Assembly: GCA_028287115.1 (NCBI GenBank)
Contig: JAQBQF010000046.1
Span: forward strand, 1 to 51,716
From: Myxococcales bacterium
Lineage (GTDB): Bacteria; Myxococcota_A; Polyangia; Haliangiales; Haliangiaceae
Length of the DNA: 51,716 nt
Direction of reading: 5' to 3'
Shown here: positions 23,845 to 34,755 of the stretch, piece after piece
Position numbering within the stretch: position 1 is the first letter of the stretch
Layout of the letters: each line of letters starts with the position of its first letter
The notes under the pieces: generated by a model
Database searches by the model: none
What the model was told of the DNA's origin: nothing
What the model saw: only the letters and a program-made list of their open reading frames with translations
Made by a program: the position numbers and the translations under genes

Positions 23845-24213
23845 ATGAAGTCTGAAGATGGGTTCCTCGACGTCAAGCTCGCGGTCATCACCACCCACCC
23901 CGAGGCGTGGATCGAGGGCCTGGCCGCGGTCGGCGATGTCGAGGTCGACGACGACGCTTCAGGCTGGGCCCACAAACGGGTCTGTACGACTGCCGTGGTC
24001 GGCGGCTTGAAGCTTCGGGTGCTGGGCTATGTCGGCAATCCGCAATCGAACATGCAGATCGCGCTGGTCGGAGCCGATCGCGTGATCACCGATGGCCAGA
24101 CCGAGATTCCGGATTTCTCGCTCGCCAATCCGACGCGATTTGTCGGCCCGCCCGGCAAAGAGACCTGGCTCGCCGCGCTCAAAGACGTGCTCAAAGAAGC
24201 CGCGAACAAGTGA
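23845..24213 (+). CDS. Hypothetical protein between rpsO and pnp on the opposite strand
   Basis: 122 aa, acidic and soluble, with no signal or membrane segment. I do not recognise the family. Features: an acidic patch GDVEVDDDASGWAHKR, then beta-like strands (VGGLKLRVLGYVG, MQIALVGADRVI) and a C-terminal helix ending KDVLKEAANK. The frame is complete and codon use matches its neighbours. It lies in the rpsO-pnp interval, which is uninterrupted in many bacteria, and reads against both genes. Two tandem 38-bp repeats begin 7 bp after its stop codon. Confidence 0.65.
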   Translation: MKSEDGFLDVKLAVITTHPEAWIEGLAAVGDVEVDDDASGWAHKRVCTTAVVGGLKLRVLGYVGNPQSNMQIALVGADRVITDGQTEIPDFSLANPTRFVGPPGKETWLAALKDVLKEAANK

Positions 24214-24219
24214 GAAGGA

Positions 24220-24295
24220 AATTCGGTCCGACCTAATTTATGCGCAAGTTGCGCAAGAATTCGGTCCGACCTAATTTATGCGCAAGTTGTGCAAG
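24220..24295. repeat. Two tandem 38-bp units with internal palindromes
   Basis: Copies at 24220-24257 and 24258-24295 differ by one base (C to T near the end). Each holds AATTCGGTCCGACCTAATT, a near-perfect palindrome (GGTC-C-GACC core with AATT flanks), followed by TGCGCAAGTTGCGCA, a perfect palindrome in copy 1 and disturbed by one change in copy 2. The units are AT-rich against the GC-rich background. They lie between the convergent 3' ends of the hypothetical gene (24213) and rpsO (24388). Confidence 0.85.
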
Positions 24296-24387
24296 GCGTC
24301 CGGTTGCCGGACACCGACGGCGGGCGCACGAACGCCACGCTCGGATCGAGAGCAGATGGGCCCCGAGTCCGAGGGTGAAGCGACGCG

Positions 24388-24663
24388 TTAGCGGCGCAGG
24401 CCGAGCGTTTCGATCAGCTTCTTGTAGCGATCGAGATCTTTGCGCTTCAGGTAGTCGAGCAGCGCGCGGCGCGTGCCGACCATCTTGAGGAGGCCACGAC
24501 GGCTGTGGTGATCCTTCGCGTTGGTCTTCAGGTGCTCGGTCAGGTGCGCGACGCGCTCGGAGAGCAGCGCAACCTGCACTTCAGGAGACCCGGTGTCGCC
24601 CTGGTGTTGGGCAAACTTCGCGATGGTCTCGGCTTTACGTACGTTCGAAATGGAAGCGGGCAT
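24388..24663 (-). CDS. rpsO: 30S ribosomal protein S15
   Basis: Primary 16S rRNA-binding protein of the small-subunit platform. 91 aa from ATG 24663 ([19 protein letters not shown]), the usual size. The conserved core is present: [24 protein letters not shown], then [27 protein letters not shown] and the terminal [13 protein letters not shown]. It follows truB, as in many bacteria. In other species S15 represses its own mRNA through a leader structure; I did not identify one in the 132 bp upstream. Confidence 0.97.
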   Translation of the reverse strand: MPASISNVRKAETIAKFAQHQGDTGSPEVQVALLSERVAHLTEHLKTNAKDHHSRRGLLKMVGTRRALLDYLKRKDLDRYKKLIETLGLRR

Positions 24664-24795
24664 CGGAACTCCAGTCGCCAGCGGCTGCGCCCGAGATGGA
24701 CGTCGTCCGTGGTCACCGCGGAGATTGGGGTAAACGGCGGCACCCGTCAAGCCCCGCTCGCCAGCCTCCGCTGGCTCGCTCCATCTCGGCTCGAA

Positions 24796-25647
24796 TCAAG
24801 CGGCAAAAACGCGGTCGTAGATAATCCGACCAAACTCGCCGTGAACGATCGCGAGGAGCGCCCCGGACTCGTCAACGATCTGGAATTGCGACGCTTTTAT
24901 CTCGAAGGTCTCGAGCGGCAGCTGGACGCCAGAGCGGATCTTCGCGACCAGCGCCGCCGGCGTGACCGCGATGGGCAGGCTGGTCGCCTGGCTCAGCGGG
25001 ACGAGCTTGCCGAGGTCGATCGCATCGATCTTCTGGGCCTGGCCGATCGTGAACCCGCCCGAGCGCGTGCGCCGCAGCTGCGTCATGTTCGCGCCGACGC
25101 CCAGGTCGGTGCCGAGGTCGCCGACGATGCTGCGGACATAGGTGCCCTTGCTGCACGCGATCGCGATCCGGACGAAGGGTGGGCGAAATTCCAGGAGCTC
25201 GAGTCGATCGATCCGGACGCGGCGCGGCTCGCGCTCGAACGTCTCTCCCGCGCGCGCGCGCTCGTAGTTGCGAACGCCATCGCGCTTGAGCGCCGAGTAC
25301 ATCGGCGGCACCTGATCCTGATCGCCGGTTCGCTTGGCGAGCGCCGCGATGATCTGTTCGCGTGTGACGCCGCTCGGATCGCGCGTCGCGGTCACGACGC
25401 CGGTCCGATCGAGCGTGTCCATCTCGACGCCGAGCTCGCACTCGGCTTCGTATTCCTTGTCGTCGGCGAGCAGGTACGAGGCGAGCTTGGTCGCTTCTCC
25501 GAGGCACACCGCGAGCACGCCGGTCGCGATCGGATCGAGCGTGCCGCCGTGGCCCGCGCGCTTGATGCCGAGCACGTGCTTGATCCGGTCGACCGCGCTG
25601 GCCGAGCTCAGGCCCGGCGGTTTATCGAGGACGAGGACACCGTTCAT
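24796..25647 (-). CDS. truB: tRNA pseudouridine(55) synthase
   Basis: Makes pseudouridine 55 in the T-loop of tRNAs. 283 aa from ATG 25647 (MNGVLVLDKPPGLSSASAVD). Seen: the catalytic Asp in GHGGTLDPIATGVL (near residue 38), KEYEAECELG, YERARAGETFEREPRRV, CSKGTYVRSIVGDLGTDLG, and a short C-terminal extension. The start overlaps the stop of the upstream di-haem lipoprotein gene (TGATG), so truB translation probably depends on that unusual neighbour. It belongs to the nusA-infB operon order. Confidence 0.95.
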   Translation of the reverse strand: MNGVLVLDKPPGLSSASAVDRIKHVLGIKRAGHGGTLDPIATGVLAVCLGEATKLASYLLADDKEYEAECELGVEMDTLDRTGVVTATRDPSGVTREQIIAALAKRTGDQDQVPPMYSALKRDGVRNYERARAGETFEREPRRVRIDRLELLEFRPPFVRIAIACSKGTYVRSIVGDLGTDLGVGANMTQLRRTRSGGFTIGQAQKIDAIDLGKLVPLSQATSLPIAVTPAALVAKIRSGVQLPLETFEIKASQFQIVDESGALLAIVHGEFGRIIYDRVFAA

Positions 25648-26699
25648 CAGGGCATCGCGTCGATCCACGTGCGCAGGACCGTTTGGCCGGTCGGATCCAT
25701 CACCTCGGAGCCCAGCGCGGGCATGTGATCGCCGGGAACCATCGACTCGAAGCGATCGATCATCACGGAATGCGTCGCGTCGTGCGGGGCGATGATCTTC
25801 GTATCGGTGCCGATCATGCGCATCGCATTGACGTTGACCGCGGTCGTGTACGGCGGGGTCATTGCCGCCGAGCCGAGCGTCGCGATCGTCATGCGGAGCT
25901 GCATCGTGATGCCGATGTCCATGAACACCTTCGAGTTCGGGTTGTGGCAGTGGCCGCAGTTCGCGTGCAAATAGCCGAGCGCTGCTTTCTCGGCAACGGT
26001 ACCCGGCACCGGGAAGTGCGGCGAGGCACCGGTGGGATTGGTCGTCAGCCAGCCGTTCGTGATCGCGTCTGCGAGCGCGACTTCGCCCGTCGCCGCCGAC
26101 TTGTCGAGCTGGATCGCCGCGAACCCGAGCACGCGCGAAGGCTGGAGGTTCTCGTGACACGTGCGACACGCCGATTTCGGTGGGATGTCGTGCGGAGTCC
26201 CATTCGCGTTCTGCACGCCGGCGGCATTCGCGAGCGTCGTGTCGTCATTCGTCGCGTTCCACTGATAGGCGCCGTAGAACCAGTCGGCGAGCGTGTTGCC
26301 GGGACCGAAGTGATAGACGAGGCGCGTCTCCACGCGGGTGCTGTCTCGCGTGAACTCTTTCCACAGCTTCGTGCCCTGCGGGAACACCCAGTGATCCATG
26401 TCGGTCGTGTCGATCTTGGTGCCCGGCGGCAGGTAGATCCAGCGGCGCTTGGTCGCGCCATCGGCCCACAGGCCGAACTGCGGCGTGTAGGGATAGATTC
26501 CCGCGTTGATCTGCGTGCATGCCCTGTCGACGCATAGGCCGGTGTCGAATAGCGTCGCCGGCATCGTCAAATCGGCGTCGATCATCGCCGCATCGACGGG
26601 CCCGTCGTGCGAGATCCCATCGGTCAGCGCATCGGGTACGGCGTGGCTATCGCCGCACGCAACCGCGCCGAACAACACACACGCGAGAGCAACCCTCAT
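25647..26699 (-). CDS. Di-haem c-type lipoprotein inserted in the translation operon
   Basis: About 350 aa with a lipobox (FGAVAC, Cys14) after MRVALACVL. Two c-type haem motifs are visible: C178-R-T-C-H182 and C248-G-H-C-H252, the second within LGYLHANCGHCHNPNSKVF. The middle (IYLPPGTKIDTTDMDHWVF, GTKLWKEFTRD, YQWNATNDD) recalls a family of uncharacterised di-haem secreted proteins, possibly the SO2930-like group; I am not certain. Probable role: periplasmic electron transfer. ATG 26699 is preferred; ATG 26738 would overlap nrnA by 8 nt. It lies between nrnA and truB, where no such gene is expected, and overlaps the truB start. Confidence 0.85.
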   Translation of the reverse strand: MRVALACVLFGAVACGDSHAVPDALTDGISHDGPVDAAMIDADLTMPATLFDTGLCVDRACTQINAGIYPYTPQFGLWADGATKRRWIYLPPGTKIDTTDMDHWVFPQGTKLWKEFTRDSTRVETRLVYHFGPGNTLADWFYGAYQWNATNDDTTLANAAGVQNANGTPHDIPPKSACRTCHENLQPSRVLGFAAIQLDKSAATGEVALADAITNGWLTTNPTGASPHFPVPGTVAEKAALGYLHANCGHCHNPNSKVFMDIGITMQLRMTIATLGSAAMTPPYTTAVNVNAMRMIGTDTKIIAPHDATHSVMIDRFESMVPGDHMPALGSEVMDPTGQTVLRTWIDAMP

Positions 26700-26730
26700 A
26701 CCCCATCGTATGCCGCCGGGGCCTCGCCGT

Positions 26731-27768
26731 TCAATCACCCGCTGCCGAGTCCGATTCCTTCGCAGCTGTCGGGCTCGTCACGGGTCGCACGGTCTTGTTG
26801 AACGCGCCATCGAGCGCGCGCACGACCTTGTCCTTGGTCGTGACGAGATCGCCGGACATGTGGCAGCCGCCGGCGCCCGGATGCCCGCCGCCGCCGAGGC
26901 TCATGCAGACCTTGCCGACGTCGATCCGCTCGCTGCGAGACCGCATCGAGACGCGCACGCCGCCGCCTTTGGCGGTGGTCAGCAGCACGCCAACCTGGAC
27001 GCCGTCGACGTTGCGGCCCCAGTTGACCATCCCCTCGATGTCTTCCCACGATGCGCGCGCACCCTCGACCATCTCCGTGGTCACGCTGAGGACACCGGCG
27101 CGGCCCGCGCAGTGAAGCTCGAGCGTCGACAGCACGGCGCCGAGGAGGCGAACCTTGCCCGGGCTCGGCCGCTCCTCGAGGCTCGCGGCGATCGTCGCGG
27201 GCACGACGCCCGCCCGAACGAGCTCGGCACCGACATGCAGTGCTTCGGCGTTCGTGTTCGCGTGGCGAAACCCACCGGTATCGCTGATCAGCGATACGTA
27301 GAGCGGCACCGCGCACTCCGGGGTTACCGGCCAGCTCTCGCGCTCTGCGATCCGATGCACGAGCACACCGACCGCTGCAGCGGCGGCGTCCCACACGGCG
27401 ATGTCGCCGAACGGCCGGCCACTCGCGTGATGATCGAGCGTGATCAGCGTGCCGCAGACCTCGGGCGGCGGCAGCGTGTCACCGAGCAGCGAGATATCGG
27501 CGCAATCGACGACGATCGTGCAATCGAACCGTTCGTCGAACGGGATCGTGTGGACGACCGTCGAGATCAGCGGCAGCCACTTGTAGCGCCGCGCGATCGG
27601 ATCGACCGAGTAGATCACCGCCTCTTTGCCCTGCGCACGCAACAGCGACGCGAGCCCCGCCATCGATCCGGTGCCGTCGCCATCGGGGCGGCGGTGGCTC
27701 GTCAGCAGGATCCGCTGTGCTTTGCGCAGCACATCGCACGCACGTTCGAGCGCGTCGCTGACGCTCAC
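26731..27768 (-). CDS. nrnA: DHH-family oligoribonuclease / pAp phosphatase (NrnA-like)
   Basis: Cytoplasmic phosphoesterase that degrades short RNAs and, in characterised homologues, dephosphorylates pAp. 345 aa. DHH motifs in order: SHRRPDGDGTGS (motif I, residues 24-35), VVDCAD, LDHHAS and SDTGGFRHANTN; the DHHA1 domain ends with GGGGHPGAGGC. The GTG start at 27768 overlaps the rbfA stop (GTGA). In many bacteria this gene lies between rbfA and truB, as here, apart from the intervening di-haem gene. Substrate preference cannot be read from sequence. Confidence 0.92.
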   Translation of the reverse strand: MSVSDALERACDVLRKAQRILLTSHRRPDGDGTGSMAGLASLLRAQGKEAVIYSVDPIARRYKWLPLISTVVHTIPFDERFDCTIVVDCADISLLGDTLPPPEVCGTLITLDHHASGRPFGDIAVWDAAAAAVGVLVHRIAERESWPVTPECAVPLYVSLISDTGGFRHANTNAEALHVGAELVRAGVVPATIAASLEERPSPGKVRLLGAVLSTLELHCAGRAGVLSVTTEMVEGARASWEDIEGMVNWGRNVDGVQVGVLLTTAKGGGVRVSMRSRSERIDVGKVCMSLGGGGHPGAGGCHMSGDLVTTKDKVVRALDGAFNKTVRPVTSPTAAKESDSAAGD

Positions 27769-28241
27769 GAAGCAGGCTCTTTCTTCGGCGTCGGCGCGAC
27801 AGGCGCCACAGGTGTCGGTTCGCGGCCCGCCGCGCGCGCACGCTCTTCATCGTCGCGCAGGATCGCGGCGATCTTGGCGCTCATGTCGATCGTGGCATCG
27901 GCGAGGAACCGCAGCTCGGGCGCGTGTTGCAGTCCGAGGCGGCGGCCGATCGGTCCGCGAAGAAACCCCGCCGCCTTCGTCAGTCCTTCGATCGCTGCAT
28001 CCGCGACCGCATCATCGCCGACGATCGACACGTAGCAATTCGCGACCGCCATATCGACGTTGAGCTCGACCTTCGTGACCGTGAGCATCGTCGGTGCGTG
28101 GACACGCGGATCCTTGATGTCCGCCGCGATCATCTCGGTCAGCGCTTCGCGGATCGCGTGTTCGACGCGCGCCTTGCGGCCCGAGCCTGCCGCTGAAGGC
28201 TCTCGGTTCGACTTCTTTTTCGGGCCACGTCCTCCGCTCAC
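27765..28241 (-). CDS. rbfA: Ribosome-binding factor A
   Basis: Small-subunit maturation factor binding the 30S particle. 158 aa. The KH-like core is present: RKARVEHAIREALTEMIAAD near the N-terminus, then DPRVHAPTMLTVTKVELNVDMAVANCYVSI and the LRGPIGRRLGLQHAPELRF stretch. A Lys/Arg-rich N-terminal tail and an Ala/Pro-rich C-terminal tail extend it. The GTG at 28241 overlaps the ylxP stop (GTGA), which decides the start against the upstream ATG at 28277. Its stop overlaps the nrnA start in the same way. Confidence 0.95.
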   Translation of the reverse strand: MSGGRGPKKKSNREPSAAGSGRKARVEHAIREALTEMIAADIKDPRVHAPTMLTVTKVELNVDMAVANCYVSIVGDDAVADAAIEGLTKAAGFLRGPIGRRLGLQHAPELRFLADATIDMSAKIAAILRDDEERARAAGREPTPVAPVAPTPKKEPAS

Positions 28242-28645
28242 GACTTCGCTTCCTCTCGCCACTCGTCTGGAATCCAATCATCGCTGCCGGCGGCCTTGTC
28301 ACCCGCGCCGGTTCGGTCGTCGACCATGGCGACGGGCGCCGGCGGAGCATCGAACGTCGTGACGTCCTTCGCGATCGCGACAATCTCGGCGCCACCCGCC
28401 GACATCGCGACGCGGACCACAGAATCGAGCAGCTCGAGCGCCTTGTGCCGCTCGCCGCTGACGACCGCGACGCCGAGCTCTGCGCGCTGCCAGTTATCTA
28501 GAATCTCCGGCTCACCGACCTCGTTGACCATGACCCCGATCCGTTCGCGGACCCGGTCTTTGATCCGGCGCAGCACCATCCGCTTTTCTTTGAGCGAATG
28601 GCTATCGCCGATCACGAGGCTGATCTTGGCGATGCCGACATACAT
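28238..28645 (-). CDS. ylxP: YlxP/DUF503 family protein
   Basis: 135 aa, of the small DUF503 family commonly found between infB and rbfA; the function is unsettled, with links to ribosome assembly. Seen: MYVGIAKISLVIGDSHSLKEKR at the N-terminus (family hallmark), VNEVGEPEILDNWQRAELGVAVVSG in the middle, and an acidic lineage-specific tail. It is the first gene after the 377-bp gap downstream of infB and is coupled by overlap to rbfA. Confidence 0.9.
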   Translation of the reverse strand: MYVGIAKISLVIGDSHSLKEKRMVLRRIKDRVRERIGVMVNEVGEPEILDNWQRAELGVAVVSGERHKALELLDSVVRVAMSAGGAEIVAIAKDVTTFDAPPAPVAMVDDRTGAGDKAAGSDDWIPDEWREEAKS

Positions 28646-29022
28646 ATTTGCACCCTACCCCGGGGTGTCCATCACTGCCAAGGACACGCGGTGAATCACG
28701 CTCCAGCAGCGCTCCGGCGAAGCTCGCAAACCGGCGCGATGCTCGTCGCCCCATCGACGCCAAATTCTCCGCATGGCGAGGCGACCCGATCGGGACGACC
28801 AGATCGGACGAACCGCCAAGGCGCCGAGGCGCCAAGATCAGAGGAGCATTAGATCTCGTCCGGGCCGAGCGCGAATCGAGCGCGATTCGATCACAATGGA
28901 ACCGAAACCACTCTCGGTCTTACCTTGGCGCCTCGGCGCCTTGGCGGTTAATCCCGGATCTGATCGGATCCGAATCGCGCGGCCACGGTTTCGGCCTGGC
29001 AGCAGAAGGCGCGACTCCCGAG
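28646..29022. repeat. infB-ylxP gap holding inverted octamer-repeat element, locus D
   Basis: No credible gene in this 377-bp gap. The left arm 28811-28836 starts AACCGCCAAGGCGCCGAGG and the right arm 28924-28949 is its perfect 26-bp inverted copy, 87 bp apart. Each arm is three tandem octamers (CGCCAAGG, CGCCGAGG, CGCCAAG). Between them lies a smaller perfect hairpin, CGAATCG-AGCG-CGATTCG, at about 28869-28886. The right-arm flank TTAATCCCGGATC resembles the flanks of loci A and C. This is the best-preserved copy. It sits inside the infB-ylxP-rbfA transcript if the operon is read through. Confidence 0.85.
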
Positions 29023-32000
29023 TTACAGCTTCGCGGCTTCTTCGACGACCTCGTAGGCCTCGATGACGTCGTTCTGCTTGATCTCGTTCCAGCCGGCGAC
29101 CATCACGCCGCACTCGTAGCCGTTCGCGACCTCCGAGACGTCGTCCTTGAACCGCCGCAGCGAGCCGACCTTGCCTTCGTAGATCTGGACCGCGTCGCGG
29201 ATGATCCGGAGGTGCGCTTTGCGATTGATCTTGCCCTCGGTGACCATGCAGCCCGCGACCGTTCCCATCTTCGGGATCGAGAACGTCTCGCGGACTTGCA
29301 GCTTGCCCATCGGGATCTCGCGCTTGATCGGCGCGAGCAGGCCTGCCATCGCGCTCTTCACCTCGTCGAGCGCGTCGTAGATGATGTCGTAGAGCCGGAT
29401 ATCGACGCCCTCTTGCTCGGCAAGCTTGCTGCTCTTGCCGGCAGGACGAACGTGGAAGCCGATGATGATCGCGTTGCCGGCCTTCGCGAGGTTGACGTCG
29501 CTCTCGGTGATGCCACCGACGGCAGCGCCGATGACATTCACCTTGACCTTCTCGGTCGACAGCTTGACGAGCGCGGCCTTGAGCGCCTCCGCGGAACCCT
29601 GAACATCGGCCTTGAGGACGATCTTCAGCTCCTTGGTGTCGATGCCTTCCGAGATCTTGGCCATCAAGCTCTCGAGCGACACGCGGCCGGTCGACGCGAG
29701 CTCGCGGCGACGGAACTGCTGGCGACGGTGCTCGACGACCTGCTTGGCGACCTTGTCGTCCTCGGCGGCGTTCACTTGATCGCCTGCCTCGGGGACACCA
29801 TCGAGACCGAGCACTTCGATCGGGGTCGACGGGCCAGCTTCTTCGAGCGAGTTCCCGCGATCATCGAGCATCGCGCGGACTTTTCCGAACACGCGGCCGG
29901 CGACGAGCATGTCACCGACGCGCAGCGTGCCTTCCTGGATCAGGATCGTCGCCATCGGTCCGCGGTTGCGGTCGAGGCGCGCTTCGATCACGAGGCCGGA
30001 GGCCGGCTTGTTCGGGTTCGCCTTGAGCTCGAGGACCTCGGCCGAGACCGCGATCGATTCGAGCAGCTTGTCGATGCCCTCGCCTTTGAGCGCGGAGACG
30101 TTCACGTAGATCGTGTCGCCACCCCACTCTTCTGCGATGAGCTGATGATCAGCGAGCTGCTGGCGCACGCGGTCGGGGGTCGCATCGGGGAGATCGACCT
30201 TGTTGACCGCGACGATGATCGTGACCTTGGCATCTTTGGCGTGGTTGAGCGCTTCGATCGTCTGCGGCATGACGCCGTCGTTCGCCGCGACGACGAGGAC
30301 GACGATATCGGTCGCCTGAGCGCCGCGGGCGCGCATCTCGGTGAACGCTTCGTGACCCGGCGTATCGAGGAACACGATGTCGCCGTGTCCCGGTGCCTTC
30401 ACCTTGTACGCGGCGACGTGCTGCGTGATGCCACCGGACTCGCCGGCCGCGACGCGCGTCTTGCGGATCGCGTCGAGTAGCGACGTCTTGCCGTGGTCGA
30501 CGTGACCCATGACGGTCACGACCGGCGCACGCTGGATCAGCGAGTCGGCTTCGTCGAGCTTCGGCGAGAACGCCTCTTCTTCCTTGAAGGCGACGTTCTG
30601 GACTTCGTAAGCAAACTCGGCCGCGAGGATCTGTGCGGTCTCGAAGTCGATCGAGGCGTTGATGTTGACGCCCGTCATCCCCATGCCCCACAGCTTCTTC
30701 AGCACCTCGGGTGCCTTGATGCCCATGTTGCGTGCGAGATCCTGGATCGCGATCGTGTCCTCGATGCGGATGACGCGCTTGTGCTCGGCGGGCGTCGTCA
30801 GCGTCGTTTGCTTGCCCTTCTTGCCGAGCGGCAGCTTCTTCTTGCCGAACTCGCCCGAGGGTCCGCGCGGCGTGCGCTGCTGCGATTGCTGCGCGAACCG
30901 GCCGCGGATCGGATTGACCGGCTGCGGGCCCGACGGCTTGTGGCCGACGGCGGGAGCACGCTCGGTGATCTTGATACGCGGCGGCAGCGCGATCACGGTT
31001 CCGACCGCGGGCCTGCTGGGATCGCGCGCCGGTTGCCCTTCGGCGGTTTGCGTCTCGCCGTTCTCGCCGCCATCGGCGCGAACCGGCTCGAGCTTGCCCG
31101 TATCGCCGCGCGGACGATCGTCGCGCGTGACGGTCCGAGCACGTGCCCGCTCGAGCTCCATCTCGAAGCGGCTGCGGGCGGTCCCGGTGTTCGTCATGTC
31201 AACGACGGTCTTGGGTCCACGTCCGGTCGGCATCGGTGCCGGCGGAGCGGCTTCGCTCGCCTGCGTTGCATGTTGCTGCGTACCGCCGCCGTTCGACGTC
31301 GATTGCGACGATGGCTGCGACGTTGGACGGACCGGCGCCGCACGTGGCGGGAGCGGCTGCGACGGTTCGGGTGTGCGCGACGGCTCGCCGCTAGGCGATG
31401 ACCCGCGCGCGACGACCTGCGGACCCGCGAGGATCACGCGCGACTTCGGTGCAACCGGTGGCGTGACGACGGCGGGAGCTGGCGTCTCGACGGGCTGCGG
31501 CTTCGCCTCTACGACGATGCGCGGGCTCGATTCTCGCTTGACGGGAGCCGGCGGTTCCGGCGCGGAGGCCGCAGGTTCAGGTGCTCGCACGGGTGCCGGA
31601 CGCGCCTGCACGACAGGGGCCGGTTCGGGCTTCGCAACTGGAGTGGGTTCGGCCGGAGGCGGCGTGACGCGCACGGGCTGCGGTGCCGGCGTTGGCGCGG
31701 CTTCCGCGACCGGAGGTGCAGCGGCGACCGGAGCCACGGGCTCGCGGCGACGAACGACCGGCGGTTGCGCCACCGGACGAGGCGGCTCGGCGGCTACCCG
31801 CGAAGGCGCGACGGCTCGCTCGGGCTTGGCTTGCGGTTCCTCGGCGGAATCCGCGGCCTTGTCACCGCTCGAACGGCGGCGAAGCACGGCACCCGTGCCC
31901 AGACGCTGGGTCTGTTGCGGAGCCGCGACCGACGCTTTTTCTTTCTCTAGGGACCGGCGAATACGGGCCACGTCATCCGCATCGAGCGAGGACATGTGGT

Positions 32001-32088
32001 TGTTCACCTCGAGACCGAGCGCACGGATCTTGGCGATGAGGTCCTTGTTCGCAATCCCGACCTCTTTTGCAATCTCATAAACCCGCAT
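29023..32088 (-). CDS. infB: Translation initiation factor IF-2
   Basis: GTPase that brings initiator tRNA to the ribosome. About 1021 aa from ATG 32088 ([20 protein letters not shown]), larger than E. coli IF-2 (890 aa). Order: N-terminal IF2_N-type domain (1-50); a Pro/Ala/Val-rich disordered stretch (about 90-380); a second IF2_N domain ([21 protein letters not shown]); then the GTPase domain with [16 protein letters not shown] (P-loop), [12 protein letters not shown] (switch II) and NKVD; then the beta-barrel and C-terminal domains. The length excess is in the Pro-rich linker. The start codon lies inside the end of ylxR. An ATG five codons upstream (32103) is an alternative. Confidence 0.97.
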   Translation of the reverse strand: MRVYEIAKEVGIANKDLIAKIRALGLEVNNHMSSLDADDVARIRRSLEKEKASVAAPQQTQRLGTGAVLRRRSSGDKAADSAEEPQAKPERAVAPSRVAAEPPRPVAQPPVVRRREPVAPVAAAPPVAEAAPTPAPQPVRVTPPPAEPTPVAKPEPAPVVQARPAPVRAPEPAASAPEPPAPVKRESSPRIVVEAKPQPVETPAPAVVTPPVAPKSRVILAGPQVVARGSSPSGEPSRTPEPSQPLPPRAAPVRPTSQPSSQSTSNGGGTQQHATQASEAAPPAPMPTGRGPKTVVDMTNTGTARSRFEMELERARARTVTRDDRPRGDTGKLEPVRADGGENGETQTAEGQPARDPSRPAVGTVIALPPRIKITERAPAVGHKPSGPQPVNPIRGRFAQQSQQRTPRGPSGEFGKKKLPLGKKGKQTTLTTPAEHKRVIRIEDTIAIQDLARNMGIKAPEVLKKLWGMGMTGVNINASIDFETAQILAAEFAYEVQNVAFKEEEAFSPKLDEADSLIQRAPVVTVMGHVDHGKTSLLDAIRKTRVAAGESGGITQHVAAYKVKAPGHGDIVFLDTPGHEAFTEMRARGAQATDIVVLVVAANDGVMPQTIEALNHAKDAKVTIIVAVNKVDLPDATPDRVRQQLADHQLIAEEWGGDTIYVNVSALKGEGIDKLLESIAVSAEVLELKANPNKPASGLVIEARLDRNRGPMATILIQEGTLRVGDMLVAGRVFGKVRAMLDDRGNSLEEAGPSTPIEVLGLDGVPEAGDQVNAAEDDKVAKQVVEHRRQQFRRRELASTGRVSLESLMAKISEGIDTKELKIVLKADVQGSAEALKAALVKLSTEKVKVNVIGAAVGGITESDVNLAKAGNAIIIGFHVRPAGKSSKLAEQEGVDIRLYDIIYDALDEVKSAMAGLLAPIKREIPMGKLQVRETFSIPKMGTVAGCMVTEGKINRKAHLRIIRDAVQIYEGKVGSLRRFKDDVSEVANGYECGVMVAGWNEIKQNDVIEAYEVVEEAAKL

Positions 32089-32473
32089 CTTCTCTCCGGT
32101 CATCCTTCCCTTGGGCGCCGCCGTCGGTCCGTGAGGGAGTTTCTACAGCTTCTGCGCGATCGAGGCCAGCGGCGTTTTGCGCCGTTGCGATCGGTAGTTC
32201 AGGGGAATTGTCGTGGGTCTGTGACAGGTCGGTGGCAACGAGCCGAACGTCCTGGGGAGAAACCTGTCGTCGGAGTGAGCGTGCGAGCCCCCCGCGCGCA
32301 GCCGCCTCGACGCAGGACGTGCGCCGGTGGACATAAGCGCCCCGCCCCAGAAGGGTGCCCCTTCGCGGATGGTCTAGCACGAGACGCGACCCAATGATCG
32401 TCAGCCGCACCAGCGCCGATTGCGCGTCGACGGCGCGACACCCAACGCAGGTGCGCTGAGGAATCGCTCGCAC
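32075..32473 (-). CDS. ylxR: YlxR/RnpM family RNA-binding protein (DUF448)
   Basis: 132 aa. The YlxR family lies between nusA and infB in many bacteria; homologues bind RNase P RNA or act in transcription. Seen: the family hallmark PQRTCVGCR at the N-terminus, then [24 protein letters not shown]. About 50 C-terminal residues are polar and lineage-specific, and this tail overlaps the infB start by 14 nt. It starts at a GTG (32473), 29 nt after the nusA stop. Confidence 0.9.
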   Translation of the reverse strand: MRAIPQRTCVGCRAVDAQSALVRLTIIGSRLVLDHPRRGTLLGRGAYVHRRTSCVEAAARGGLARSLRRQVSPQDVRLVATDLSQTHDNSPELPIATAQNAAGLDRAEAVETPSRTDGGAQGKDDRREDAGL

Positions 32474-32502
32474 CCGAGACGGGTGAGATTTTTGATCGAG
32501 GC

Positions 32503-34071
<1,569 letters not shown>

Positions 34072-34086
34072 GTCCCTGTTCCTTAC

Positions 34087-34755
34087 TCAGTCGTTCTTGC
34101 TGCGGTCTGAACCCGCAGGTTTTTTGTGCTTTTGACTGGGCCGATGCCCGGGCTTGATAGGTTTTGCGCCGTTCGCGCCCGTCTGGGTGATCACGCCGCT
34201 CTTGCCGCGCATCACCGCATCCCAGTCCGGGACGAGCTTGGCGTGATCGATATCGGCGATCGGCAGCTCGAACGTCTGGCCGTCGCACTCGATCGCGATA
34301 TGGCTGCCGGGGCCTGCGAGGTCCCTGAGACCGCGCAAGAAGCCCTTGAAGTTCCGGCGCTCACCGGCCTCCGTGTGGAGGGGGACCGACAGCTGGATCT
34401 TCGCTTCGCTACCGGTGAAGTGCTGGAAATGTCCGGCGGTTCGCAGCGGACGCTCGATGCCGGGCGAGCCGACTTCGAGCGAGTACGCCTGCGGAATCGG
34501 GTCTTCGACGTCGAGGACGGCCGACAGCTCGCGCGAAATCTCTTCGCAATCGTGCAGATCGACGCGATCCGCAGGAACTTCCGCGAGATCGATCGCCGTG
34601 CCCTCGGGACCCGTCAACGGTAGGTCCGCGGCAACGCGCAGGACCCAGCCGCCTTGCTCGAGGATCAGACGCACGTCCACCAACTCGAAGCCCGAGGCTT
34701 GCAGGACAGGTTCGATGATCTGGATCAAGCGTTGTTGGAGCGGGTTACGCGACAT
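34087..34755 (-). CDS. rimP: Ribosome maturation factor RimP
   Basis: 30S assembly factor, first gene of the nusA operon. 222 aa, longer than E. coli RimP (150 aa). Seen: [29 protein letters not shown] at the N-terminus, [19 protein letters not shown] and the family signature [16 protein letters not shown]. The C-terminal 50 residues are Lys/Asn/Gly-rich ([17 protein letters not shown]), a lineage-specific tail. ATG 34755 is immediately downstream of an intrinsic terminator in the leader. Confidence 0.95.
   Translation of the reverse strand: MSRNPLQQRLIQIIEPVLQASGFELVDVRLILEQGGWVLRVAADLPLTGPEGTAIDLAEVPADRVDLHDCEEISRELSAVLDVEDPIPQAYSLEVGSPGIERPLRTAGHFQHFTGSEAKIQLSVPLHTEAGERRNFKGFLRGLRDLAGPGSHIAIECDGQTFELPIADIDHAKLVPDWDAVMRGKSGVITQTGANGAKPIKPGHRPSQKHKKPAGSDRSKND

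Noticed and set aside
25683..28035. Long plus-strand frames of 284 and 509 aa opposite the di-haem lipoprotein, nrnA and rbfA genes.
   Set aside because: Antisense shadows with His/Arg/Asp bias; the minus-strand genes are well supported by motifs.
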